DNA of 64,000 nt, taken from the NCBI GenBank assembly GCA_035135055.1, contig JAVFHQ010000081.1, positions 1-64,000 on the forward strand, written 5' to 3'. This document shows positions 53,400 to 63,906 of the stretch, piece by piece (positions within the stretch are counted from its first letter, which is position 1; the number at the start of each line of letters is the position of its first letter). Both the position numbers and the translations under genes were made by a program. This stretch comes from Oleoguttula mirabilis (lineage: Eukaryota; Ascomycota; Dothideomycetes; Mycosphaerellales; Teratosphaeriaceae). Under the pieces are notes generated by a model that was not told where the DNA came from, did not search any database, and saw nothing but the letters and a program-made list of their open reading frames with translations.

Positions 53400-54565
53400 A
53401 TGGCACAAGTTATGTCCTGCGCCAGTATAAGGTATTTCTTCAATCACACCACTCAACCTCCGCACTGCACAACCTTGCCCACAATAGTTCGAACACTCCC
53501 CTTCCAGGACATCCAAGCCCTAAACCCCGGCATCGGTGCCATGGGCATCAGTCATGGCCCAGGCCACAATCCTTCCCTCGAAGAAACGGAGCCTGTCCTC
53601 CTCAAGGTAATGGAGCTCGGGTGTACATTCTGGGACACAGCCGTAAATCATCTACAGCGAGATTCGCAAGTCTGACATCCGTCGATCAGGTCCTTTACCA
53701 AGCCGGCGCCAACGAAATGCTTCTAGGCGACTTCATCGGGAAGCACCAGGTCCGCGATAAGATCCTCAGTGGATTCCTGTGGGTGTCGTCCATCGCTGTC
53801 GAGTTCCGATCGCAACGTCGCCTTGACGGTCTGCAGACACGCCGCTCGGAGACTCCATTCCTGCTCTCGATGGAACCCGGAAGGCGAATAAACCAAAGTA
53901 CATCGGCCTGTCTGAGTGCTCCGCGAAGACGCTGCGCTAGGCCAACTCGAGTATGTACCGTCACTTTTCGAGTAGTAAGCTCGGAATTAAGCTCGGTCGC
54001 AGTCGCCAAGATCGACGCCGTCCAGGCGGAGTACTCTGCCTTCGAGACCGTCCACTGGACCGACGGCCTGATCGGCACGGTCAAAGAGTTAGGCGTCGTC
54101 TATGTAGCCTACGGCCCCCTCGGTCAAGGCTGGCTTGTTGACGACTTTCCCTACAGGACCCCGGACGAATTTACTCCTGATGATTTCCGTCGCACTGGTA
54201 AATGGCTTCTTCAGACACCATGCACTTGCTTGCCTACAAGAGCGCTGACAGCCCTTGTTGCCATTTAGTGCCCAAGTTCCAGGGCGAGAACTTCTAACAA
54301 GAATCGCGCGATCGTCGAAAAGATCAGGGAGCTTGCCGCGCGAAAGGGCTGCACATTGACTCAGATCGCTCTCGCGTGGGTTGCAGCACAAGGCATGATT
54401 GCCATTCAAGGCACGACCGAGCCAAAGCGGCTGCAGGAGAACTGGGCTTCCAGAGGAGTGGAATTGACGGAGGGAGAGAAGCGGGAGATGCGGCAGATCG
54501 TCGACTCGGCGAAGCTTGTTGGGGATCGGTATTCTGAAGCAGCGCAGGCTCCGGTTGGGCACTAA
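53400..54565 (+). pseudogene. Decayed aldo/keto reductase
   Basis: Blocks of one AKR occur in order but in different frames. First comes P-G-I-G-A-M-G-I-S and E-L-G-C-T-F-W-D-T-A near 53527-53640, then N-E-M-L-L-G-D-F-I-G-K (53713 on), then Y-I-G-L-S-E-C-S-A-K-T-L-R followed by TAG near 53938-53940. A-K-I-D-A-V-Q-A-E-Y-S-A-F-E-T (about 54004) and Y-G-P-L-G-Q-G follow, then F-Q-G-E-N-F followed by TAA near 54296-54298 and a frameshift. The C-terminal part G-C-T-L-T-Q-I-A-L-A-W-V-A-A-Q-G to G-D-R-Y ends at 54565. The substrate-side segment with the catalytic H-R-V-D region is missing or scrambled. Two intron-like GT..AG gaps (near 53954 and 54201) may be original. No complete enzyme can be made. 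Confidence 0.75.
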
Positions 54566-55421
54566 GGGATGAGTGGTCCGCAGTGGACGGTGTTCGTGGG
54601 TGCAGTGATCAAGGACAATCTTGTTGGGACGCCAAGCTCCGATATGAGCTCGTTCGTATATACACGAAAGTCACTTGGCCCGATAAGACGACGCTCCCTG
54701 ACGGTTATCGTCCTTTGCATTGCAATCTTGCGTCTTTCGTGTCAGCAGTCCGCCAGGCATCATCGTCCGTCCTCGTGTATTTGGTGACGGCAGTCCGCCG
54801 ACGCCACATCTTGCATGCTTCGGCGAAAGCAGACTGCGGTGATTAGCACCGCATGTTTCTTCTACAGCACTTTCAGCCCTTCATGGGCAGAGAACGTGGG
54901 TCGAACCCGCCTTTCCGACGTGAGCGACCGCCATGATAATCCGGCGTCGTACTTCATCCGACCCTGTTCTATGGTGCATGGTAACAGCGGAACCGTGAAG
55001 GCGCAGCTCGACCAGTGCCGACTTCATGTCGTTGATTGGCGTCGTACTGGGCCCTAGCCCCTAGGGAACCTGCACACGATCGAGGCTCATCGAGCAGCTG
55101 CATCCCATGCCCAATGGGGAAGTTGAAATTCGGCAGCTCACGGCCCGAAACATCTACGGCCGGCGACCACTTCGTTATCAGGACGTACCTCGAACGGCAG
55201 GGTGGCAGATACGGAATACGGCGTGCCACGGTGCCACTGCCACAGTAGTACAGTAGTTGCAGGTAGCGTACCCACACTATGTGCGGTGAGGCAAGCCTGC
55301 AGGATAAGTACCTCTTCGTCGCCGTATCTTCTTAATTTTAAGGGCACTTTCTTTGACAAGGGCGCCAGCGACCGTAACAACATTCAAGCCGAGCGCTTGA
55401 TGCGCCAGATACAGAGAACGT
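54566..55421. other. Intergenic region upstream of the OPT gene
   Basis: 856 bp, no gene. A tRNA-T-arm-like string near 54895-54912 does not fold into a tRNA. Confidence 0.5.
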
Positions 55422-58400
55422 ATGAACCGGATACGCAGGCCATGGGGCCCAACCAGACGGGATACGGACGGTGTCCAGCTGAATACATTGGACCACAATG
55501 GCAAGGCAGAGGAAGAAGAGCAAGGTGACACGGAGAAGATTGGTTACGAAGAGACTACCGAACCCGTCGACTATGAGCATGGACATATCCATAGGCAGGA
55601 GCTCGAAGTCGATGTCGCACACGTATTGCAGGACAGAGAGGTGAAGGACATTGAAGGCGATACCTCGCCCTATCCTGAGGTCCGCGCCGTGGTTCCGGAG
55701 ACGGACGATCCGGATATGCCTGTCAATACCCTCAGGATGTGGATTCTGGGCATCATCTGGACGTTGCTAGGAGCCGGCGTGAACCAGTTCTTCTCTCTAC
55801 GCTATCCTGCGGTTCACATCGTCTCGATCGTTGCTGAGCTTCTCGCCTTTCCCATGGGTGTTGCTCTGGCCCACCTCATCCCTATCTGTTCTGTGAACCT
55901 ACCTTACTTCGGCAAATGCCGAGTCAACCCAGATCGCCATTTCAATATCAAAGAGCATGTCGTGATAGTTATCATGGCCAATGTCACGATTGGTTTCGCT
56001 GGCGGTGCCGACGCTACAGGCATAATCCAAGCGGCGATCAAGTTCTATGGCTTCAAGCTGGCACCTGGATTCAGTGTGCTGGTCACCATGTGCTGTCAGG
56101 TCCTGGGCTTCGGGGTGGCAGGCTTATGCCACCAGTGGCTAGTCGAGCCAGCGGCTATAATCTGGCCCGGCGTCCTTGGCAACTGCGCGCTGTTAAATAG
56201 GTACGTACTGAAGTGTGGATAGTTTCGGTGGGACCCATGCTGACTTTTCTACCCTTCGCCTTCTAGCTTACACAGCCGCGCCAACGCTGTGGCAAATGGG
56301 TGGCAGATCAGTCGTATCAAGTTTTTTCTTGTGGTCAGCGTTTCCGCGTTCGTGTGGTACTGGTTTCCAGGCCTCATATTTGTGGTAAGCATACTGATAA
56401 GTAGAAGGCTTGGACTGAGACATCCGCTAACCCTTACACCAATTTCCGTAGGGATTGAGCTACTTTACGTGGGTTTGTTGGATTGTAAGCTACATTGACG
56501 CTTTGGGGACCCGATTGGTAGCTGCTGACCATGAATGCAGGCACCCAACAACATCATCGTAAACCAGCTATTCGGCATGGAAACCGGCCTGGGTCTGAGC
56601 CCGATCACGTTTGACTGGAGCCAAGTCGCATACAACACCAACCCCTTACTGTCGCCATCCTGGGCGGCCATCAACGTCTTCTCCGGCTTCGCTTTCTTCT
56701 TCTGGATTGTCGTGCCAGGCATTTACTACACCAACACGTGGTACACCGCCTATCTCCCGATGATGACCGCGGACGTGTACGACAACACTGGCGCAGCTTA
56801 CAACGTGACGAAAGTGCTATCAGCCACTAATACTCTGGACCCAATTGCATATGAAGCTTATTCTCCCCCGTTCTTGAGCGCAACCTTTTCCTTCGTCTAC
56901 GGGCTGAGCTTCGCCGCTATCACATCGGTGCTTGTGCACGTGTGCCTTTGGCATGGCAAAGACATAGTTGACGCGGTGCGTGGGCGACAGCCGCTCGACG
57001 TCCACGCGCGACTGATGCGGTCATACAAGAAGGTGCCGTGGTGGTGGTACGCTTCCATCTTGGTTGTCTTCACCGCGCTGTCGATCGTGTTGGCCGAGAT
57101 ATACCAAACACAGTTGCCGGTGTATGGCGTTTTCATGGCGCTGCTCATCCCGGCTATCTATATGGTGCCTTGTGGTATCATACAGGTTCGTGGCGTCCCA
57201 CCGGTGTGGCGTTGTATCGCAGATATGACAAGCGCTGACTACTGCAACACAGGGCATCACCAACGTAGACGCGAACCAATTGAACGTCCTGGCTGAGTTT
57301 ATTGGCGGCTACATGTTCGCAGGCAAACCTTTAGCCAATATGTAAGCATATCGAAGTGCAAGGTGCACAGCCAAGCGGGTTCTGACATTCTGTGCTAGGA
57401 TCTTCAAGATCCTAAGTGAAGACGTGGTCAGCCAAGGCATATTTTTCGCGCAAGATCAGAAGCTGGGCCACTACTTCAAGGTCGCTCCGCGCACCGTCTT
57501 CTTCGCTCAAGGATTCGCGGTCATTCTCGGCGCACTTACTCAGACCGGCGTCACGCTTTGGATGCTCGGCCATATCGACAACGTCTGCTCCACGGATCAA
57601 GCTGACAGCTTCACCTGCCCCAACGGCCGAACTGTCTTCTCCTCGAGTGTGATATGGGGCCTAATTGGACCGGGAAGGCTGTACAGCGTGGGCAAGATCT
57701 ACTCCGGCCTCCTGCATTTCTTCTGGATAGGCGCTTTGATGCCCCTTGTCACTTGGGCTGCATGGAAGTATACCAAGAAAGACTGGCTACGCAAGGTCAA
57801 TTGTAAGTCATACCGATAGGGGTAGAAGGCTTGGGAGAGACACTTGCTGACCCGTGCACTCATCGATCTTAGGGCCTTTGATCTTTGTCGGAACGTACAA
57901 CGTAAGTTAGACTCACGGTGAGACACAAGCTGTGACTGACACCGCTCACCCTAGGTACCTCCTGCGACCGGCATCAACTACAGCTCGTGGGCATTGGTAA
58001 ATCTAATATTCAACCACTGGGTAAAGAGCAGGTTCTTTGCATGGTGGGCCAAAGTAAGCGAACCGGAGGGTAAACACCATACTTGAGACACCGCACAGTG
58101 CTAACCTTGTGTTTCAGTACAACTACATCCTTGCCGCCGCGCTAGACACAGGCACCGCATTGTTCGTATACTGACGAGCGATGTCCACAGTGGTGACCTA
58201 AGACAGTGCTGACACCCGTGCCCGTCTAGGTCTGGCATTATCATCTTCTTTGCGGTCAGCTACAACGGCTACAGCTTCCCAGACTGGTAAGTACAGCACT
58301 TCTAGACCCTAGATGGTCACCCACAGGCTCTAATGGTCACCCTATAGGTGGGGTAATACAGTGTATGCGAACACAGCAGACGGACTTGGGCTGGCATGGA

Positions 58401-58453
58401 AGCAACTACCAGCACGAGGGTACTTCGGTCCAGCCAACGGGACATGGACGTGA
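55422..58453 (+). CDS. Oligopeptide transporter (OPT family)
   Basis: Eleven exons: 55422-56200, 56267-56384, 56452-56484, 56541-57185, 57253-57341, 57399-57802, 57873-57901, 57955-58053, 58118-58161, 58230-58286, 58348-58453; 800 aa, the usual OPT length. It is a proton-coupled importer of tetra/pentapeptides or glutathione in the plasma membrane. A hydrophilic acidic N-terminus is followed by 12 or more hydrophobic segments. OPT marks: N-x-x-E-H region (F-N-I-K-E-H), S-L-H-S-R-A-N, W-Y-W-F-P-G, A-P-N-N-I-I-V-N-Q-L-F-G, G-L-G-L-S-P-I-T-F-D-W, Y-N-Y-I-L-A-A-A-L-D-T-G. The ninth donor (GTTCGT) is unusual but keeps the frame. The start is the first ATG in frame before the acidic tail. Confidence 0.92.
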
Positions 58454-58689
58454 TAACGGGAACAGTGCTAGAAACGTTCTACGTACCTTAGCAGCGCCGG
58501 TCAAGAGTTGGAGGGTGCAAGTGTACAGGCGGAGCCCTACGGATATTGCAGGAAGTCCAGACCATGTAATTACAAGGCACACATCATGTCTGATTCTGAT
58601 CCAGACTCCAGCTACGTTGCACAACTCGTTCGATCCGTTTGCGACTTCCGTCTGTGATACCACATCTTTTTGCTCGCCACTGCGACACT

Positions 58690-59749
58690 TTAAGAGAGGT
58701 TAATCTGCAGGCCCAATTTGTTCTCGAAGCTAACCGTCCCGTAGAAAGGCTCCATGCCCGCATTGCCCACGTTGACATACGTATCAGTTCCGAACAAGCC
58801 CTGGTCTACCATAGCAAGGAGCCAGTCCTTGATGTCGCCCGCAAAGTAGCCAAGGTATTGATCAGACTGATCAACGAGCAAGCTGCTGACGGTGATGCCG
58901 GTATCGGTGTTGGTACCCTGGTAGAGCGACCACGTCTTGCCGTAGAGTGTGATCGTAGCCACGACGCCGTCGGCATAGCCAATGGGCTCCTGGCCGCCTT
59001 CGTAGCGGAGCCAAAGCATGAGCTCTTGGGCCGAGCTAGAGGTGGAGTCACCCTTGGTGTCCGAGGTCATGAAATCGAAGCAGACATTTCCTGTGCTGAT
59101 ATCAGCATCCAGAGCTGTCAATACAGGGCAGTGGATGCATACCTTTGTACGCGGTCGTATTCGACCTCACCCAGTCGTATGTCGCGGGGATCGAATCAAT
59201 CGCCGAGATCGTGTTCTCGAGGTTCTGCGTCAAACCGACGAATGAGTAGCCCTTGGGTACATTGCTGGTACTGGCCACGTCCTCTATAGCCCAGGTGCTA
59301 TTCCCTTGTTCAAAGACTAGGATTAGCATATCGTTCTTGCTAAGGATGTCGTAGCCGCTATAGATCGAGCAAGCCTGTCTCGCGCAGTCTGAGACTGTAC
59401 TCCTCTTTACGAGTTTGCCTTATAGGCAAGTTCACGAGCTTGACTTGGCCCGTAGCTGCGATCGGGGAGGACATGTTCTCCCTAAGAACTTACAGCCACA
59501 CTTCTGCTCGCCGTCGGCGCCTGTGACGAGACCGGTGAAACCTGTACAGCAGCTGCCTTCGATGTCCTGGTAGTTGTACATCATGTTGTACACGATCCAG
59601 TTCGTGCTATCGACAATGATGGAGTCATCGGGTGTGCCGCACAGATTCTGCGCTGGTGTTGAAGCGCGGCTTGAAAGGGTGGAAATGGTTGGCAGAGCGT
59701 TGCAAGTCGCCGCCAGGGCGAGAAGCGCAGGAGCTGCGAATGTGAACAT
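58690..59749 (-). CDS. Secreted GH12 endoglucanase / xyloglucanase
   Basis: Three exons: 59749-59494, 59304-59143, 59090-58690; 272 aa. Signal peptide 1-18 (L-L-A-L-A-A-T-C-N-A-L-P). The GH12 jelly-roll pattern is visible: S-T-W-A-I-E-D-V, V-P-K-G-Y-S-F-V-G-L, S-I-P-A-T-Y-D-W, then the nucleophile block Q-E-L-M-L-W-L (Glu162), W-S-L-Y-Q-G-T-N, and the acid/base block G-M-E-P-F-Y-G (Glu253). Both catalytic glutamates are kept. It would cut beta-1,4-glucan chains of plant cell walls outside the cell. The 189-bp first intron is the least certain join: the acceptor at 59305 gives a plausible W-N-S-T-W, but a nearby CCTAG acceptor or a microexon is possible. Confidence 0.85.
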
Positions 59750-60022
59750 CGTGATAGATGTTAAAACGAATGACTACAGCTGGATGTGAAAGATTGACTG
59801 GCTCAACGAGAGTGGGAAAAGACGATTGCTACGGAAAGCAACCACAGCTTTTGGACAGAGACTGCCGTGTAGATGCGTCATGAACAGATCTGGTGCCCAA
59901 TCTGGCCTTCATCATTCTGGAACAGTGGTGCCCTTGATGGAGATTATGTCGGGCTTTGCTCCATTATGCTGAAACGGCTGACCTCACCTTCCTTGCAAGA
60001 GACCTTCCCACAATCTGGGTTG
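59750..60022. other. Promoter side of the GH12 gene
   Basis: Spacer from the GH12 ATG to the MITE. No motif is recognised. Confidence 0.5.
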
Positions 60023-60393
60023 TCGCGGATCTCAGCTAATGTTTAACATGCCAGCAAAACTGGCCTGTCGTGTTCATTATGCTAGCAATCCTACGATACC
60101 AGCGTATCTATCTTCTTTATCTAATCTACAGTTAATACTATTAATCAAATACGTCAAACTTTGAAGTTATACTTCTTCGAGAGAGACGGCAACGTTGCAG
60201 TAGTATATAGGGACAAGTCCTAGCTACTACGCCTCGGTACTTCCTGCCCTCGTCGTTCCTCCTCGGCTCGCTTGCTTTACGTAGAATAAGGTACTGCAGG
60301 AGACGTCGATAAGCTAGCATCGTAGGATTGCTGGCATAATGAACACGACAGGCCAATTTTACTGGCATGTTAAACATTAGCTCTCGCGGATCT
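60023..60393. mobile_element. MITE (non-autonomous DNA transposon), Mutator-like by its ends
   Basis: A 351-bp element (60033-60383) has terminal inverted repeats of about 75 bp (60034-60108 against 60308-60382) starting AGCTAATGTTTAACATGCCA. The arms differ at six positions, five of them transitions. It is flanked by a perfect 10-bp direct repeat TCGCGGATCT (60023-60032 and 60384-60393), read as the target-site duplication. Long inverted repeats with a 9-10 bp duplication are typical of Mutator-like elements. The interior is AT-rich and non-coding, so it would depend on a transposase elsewhere. Confidence 0.85.
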
Positions 60394-60978
60394 AGATCTC
60401 TGGCACTCTGGCGGATCGACCATTCGCGCGGCGTCGAGGGCAATCGCCGACAACCCACCCGTGCAAATCCTATGCAGCATGGCCGGCACCATCAATCCAA
60501 AACAGAGATGATAGAAGAGAAAGGGAGGGGAGAAAGATTGCCCGTGAGGGACTCTGGGAGTCGGCACTCGGTGATGATTCCGCCCGTTGTCCGACCCTGA
60601 AGCCGCTGAGGCTGAGGCTGAGCAAACCCACCTTCCTTTCCCTTCGACAACATCAGCTGCCACGTCAAGAATGTGTGCGCGTAGCCGATTTAGGATCGTG
60701 TAACTGCTGGATAGCAGGGAATAGCAACGTAGGATCGGAATGTCTGATGATTAGCACAGTTGCCCACATAGGGCACATTCATGGTGAACGTCCTCGGAGT
60801 GTCTATTCCTCCGTTTCTCCACGTGAAGAAACCATTATCACTCCGGAGGCACTATACATACGTCTGCCTGTGTACGCAGGACCAGTGGTGGCATTACTCA
60901 TCACTCACAGTTCGCCAACGCTTCTGTATACCCTTCCTACAACCCAAACCCATTATTGTTTCACCATCGCGCATTTCC
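60394..60978. other. Intergenic region before the cupin gene
   Basis: 585 bp; no gene. A C/T/A-rich leader precedes the cupin ATG. Confidence 0.5.
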
Positions 60979-61553
60979 ATGTCTCATCACTATATCACTA
61001 CCCACGGCGACCAGGGCGAATCGGTGTTTTCTACAAAAGTGCCAACCGAGCACTATGCGCACGACATCCCCGGTGGCAAACTGGAGATAATCTACTCCGC
61101 CCACACCTTCCCACCAAATTTGTCAACAGAATTGGACATCGACCAGTACGCCCACGATCGCACGCATGGCCTTCCGGCGGAGAACCCGATATGCCCGGTA
61201 GATGGCACCGCTACAGCCATCGTCAGCATGCCGCCAAACGCAGTCTCACTTATGCACCGCACAATGACGCTGGACGTCGCAATCGTGATCGAGGGTGTTA
61301 TAGAACTGCACCTCGAAGGTGGGGAGTCCCGGACGCTCCATGCTGGTGATTCCATCACGCAGCGCGGGACTATGCATATGTGGAAAAACGTCACGCCAGA
61401 CGATGGGTGGGCGAGAATGGCAGGTGGGTAGAGACACGCCGTCCACGTAAGCGATACCAGATGCATGACTGACCACCTACAGGTTTCGCGACGCCGATCG
61501 CACAGCCGTTTGAGGTTGCTGGGAAGAGACTGGAGACTGAGTGGCGCATGTAG
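60979..61553 (+). CDS. Cupin-domain protein
   Basis: Two exons: 60979-61423 and 61483-61553; 171 aa. The single cupin barrel shows I-V-S-M-P-P-N, L-M-H-R-T-M-T-L-D-V-A-I-V-I-E-G-V-I-E-L-H-L-E-G-G-type motif 1 (with one His of the usual metal set visible) and G-D-S-I-T-Q-R-G-T-M-H-M-W-K-N motif 2. No signal peptide is seen. Such small fungal cupins are found near secondary-metabolite and catabolic genes, but their reactions are mostly unknown. It is convergent with the SDR-like gene 170 bp away. Confidence 0.87.
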
Positions 61554-61723
61554 GCAACTCTGTCAATTGACCGAATCACTTTCGCAAAAGCGTTGGGTTG
61601 TCAAAGCACTGGGCGGCCGTCAGCATCTGCATTTGGTCTGCAACCATGGGCGGCGCACCCGTTAGATACTGAAGACGAGAAAGCCTTTAGCATACGGAGA
61701 CAAAATTGTAGGATTACGGTACG

Positions 61724-62473
61724 TCACTCTTCAATTTCCATCTCACGCTGCCACTTCTCTTTTGGCTGCTTGTAAAGCGCCCAACACTTGTCGGCAATAT
61801 TCGCAGGGCTGAGATTCTTCTTCTCCGGGACCACGATGCCGCCCACACTGAGGAGTGCAATATGCACCTCGGTTCCGTACTTGGCATGCATCGACAGCAC
61901 TAGTGCCCGCTGGGCTGACTTGACCATCGATAAGGAGACGAGGTCTGGGACCGGCTCTTTGTACAGCTGTGTCGTGCTCGTCACAAACAGAGAGGGTGAG
62001 CTTTTGGGCGACGCCTGCCGGAGTAGTGGTATGGCCCATTGCGCCGTGGCGTAGAGACCGAGGTTCGTCAACTGCAGTCTAATTCAGTAGTGCTTCAGGT
62101 CCGTAACATATGGGAGGTTGATGCATACCCGGAAATCTTGCTCAATGTTCTCGAGGTCCTCATCCAGAGGTGGCTTGCCAGCCACTCTGGCTGGATTGAA
62201 CAAAACGCACTCCAATGCGCCGAAGCTCTCGAGCTCCTTCAACGTCAACCTCAAGGCGTTGAGATCGGAAACGTCGCAGACCCATGTTCTAACTTGGCAG
62301 CTGTAGCCTCTTTCTTGAATGGCATCGAGCACTCGCTCCTGATCCTCCTTTAAACGGTCCTTGTTGCGAGATACGAGGGCGATATGGGTAAAGCCGCGTA
62401 CGGAGAAAGCGCAGGCAACGGAAACGCCAATGCCTGGGCCTGACCCAATGACGACAAGAGTCTTGCCCGGCAT
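61724..62473 (-). CDS. SDR-fold protein lacking the catalytic tyrosine
   Basis: Two exons: 62473-62129 and 62071-61724, intron 57 bp; 230 aa. Rossmann motif G-S-G-P-G-I-G (G-x-G-P-G-I-G variant of T-G-x-x-x-G-I-G), V-S-R-N-K-D-R-L, C-D-V-S-D, and N-P-A-R in place of N-N-A-G. In the usual Y-x-x-x-K position it has L-S-M-V-K (Lys166, but Leu162 instead of Tyr), with an upstream V-T-S-T-T. The protein is therefore an atypical SDR and may be a binding protein or use another acid. It is short for the family (about 250). It may be partnered functionally with the adjacent cupin, but only closeness suggests it. Confidence 0.8.
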
Positions 62474-62985
62474 TATGGTCTGTGGAGTAGGTTTTTTGTT
62501 ATAGTGGGAGAGGAGATGCTGGTAGGGACAACAACAAGAGTCTTTTAGTTTTGACTGTGTTCATCACTCTGCTCCGTTGATGTCTGATCTGGCCTGCCTC
62601 AGTGCCTCGGCAAAAGTTAGCCGACAGTCAGCAGACCGATTACCTAATCGTTGCCTTGTGAAATGCACAACGAACCCAGTCAACCCTTTTCAGTGTTTAT
62701 CATTCCCCCGAAAAAGATTGCAGCCTATCTTTTGAGAAGCCGCACGGAATATTACGGGCAACAACCCATCCTCTCGCCACAGAGTTCATCGGCCACCTGC
62801 GCCAAACCTTCCTCTGGGCCATGAAAGGAGCAGCAGACTTCGTAGGTATTACAGGGCACGAAAAGGAGTCGACAGTGCACTTGCAACAGGCTATCGCATA
62901 TACGCTGTCTTACACGCTAGATCAGTGCTCTAGCTGAGATTGTCGGCGCCCATGATCTCAACCTTATGCCCGTCGTCGCCCATGA
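62474..62985. other. Intergenic region
   Basis: 512 bp between the SDR start and the stop of the next minus-strand gene. Nothing is recognised. Confidence 0.55.
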
Positions 62986-63702
62986 TTACTGATTGCGACG
63001 GGAAAGCGGCGGAGTTGGCAGTTCTGGGAAGTCGTCTTCGCCTGCCGCATCTTCAACCTGGCTCAACACCAACTCTGGAATCTGAGGCTGTGACTCGGGC
63101 GGTGTGTCTGCACGCTGATCCATATCGACATCCTCCCCGCCCTGCTCCTGTGACTCGAGTGCCTCCGCAGCAGCAGCAGCAGCATCTGCGCGATCACGCT
63201 CATCGTTAGCGGCCTGCTCCATCGCCTCTATCGCTTCAATGTCGGCTTTCATGGCCGCGTTGTCATATGCTGCCGCTGGGTACTTCTTGGCGTCGGCTCT
63301 TGCTTGCTCCAGGATACCCTCCGCACCCTTGATGAGGGTCATCTTGCTTGACAGTTGCTTCCGCGTTGGTGCATCGGCGTCGTTGGGGTCGACGGCCATA
63401 GCACCGTTGTAGAGTCCTTTGTAGAGCTCGACGGCGCGCTCGGCGTGTGCGCTACGACTATCAGCAACGACCATTCGCGCAGCGACAGTTGCGCCTGATG
63501 CTTACACGTATTCATCAGGTGAGTGAGCCAGAATCAGGTGGAAGCCGGCGGCGTGCAAGTCGCTGACGTCGGGCTATTGCAGGAAGCGAAGCGCGATCGC
63601 GTTGGCCTCGACGAAACGCTCTGTGGCAAACAGGTCCCACGCAGCTGTGAGTTGCATCTCGTACAGTTGGCCGACGGCGTCGAGGTCCGAGGTGGGCGGC
63701 AT
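62986..63702 (-). pseudogene. Helical-repeat (TPR-like) gene with one in-frame TAG
   Basis: Exons 63702-63506 and 63451-62986 give 220 codons plus stop, with the ATG at 63702 (MPPTSDLDAVG). Codon 43 is TAG (63576-63574), directly after A-L-R-F-L-Q. Past it the same frame carries sense sequence (L-H-A-A-G-F-H-L-I-L-A-H-S-P), crosses a well-formed intron to A-H-A-E-R-A-V-E-L-Y-K and runs on for 155 codons to an acidic, Ala-rich C-terminus. The helical pattern looks like a TPR-type protein. CAG-to-TAG would be one transition. Explanations are a recent nonsense mutation, a base-call error or stop-codon readthrough. I do not know the family. Confidence 0.55.
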
Positions 63703-63906
63703 ACTGCGTGTGGGTGGGAGTGTCGAAGGCAGAAGGTGTGGTTGGGAGTGGCGGGGAAGTATGGCTGCGCGCCTGCCGCAAAGCTCAGCACAGACGCCAC
63801 CAGAATTTGCAGGAAAGGGGAAAAAGTAAAGCTGGCTGTGTTGGGAGCAGAACACCCGCATTCGCAACGGAGAAGTCAGCAGTGACTACACGTCTATTCA
63901 ACGGAG

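Noticed and set aside
54880..54975. tRNA-like string on the minus strand (GGTTCGA box with GTTCT/AGAAC pairing)
   Set aside because: The T-stem has mismatches and no anticodon stem can be formed; at most a relic.
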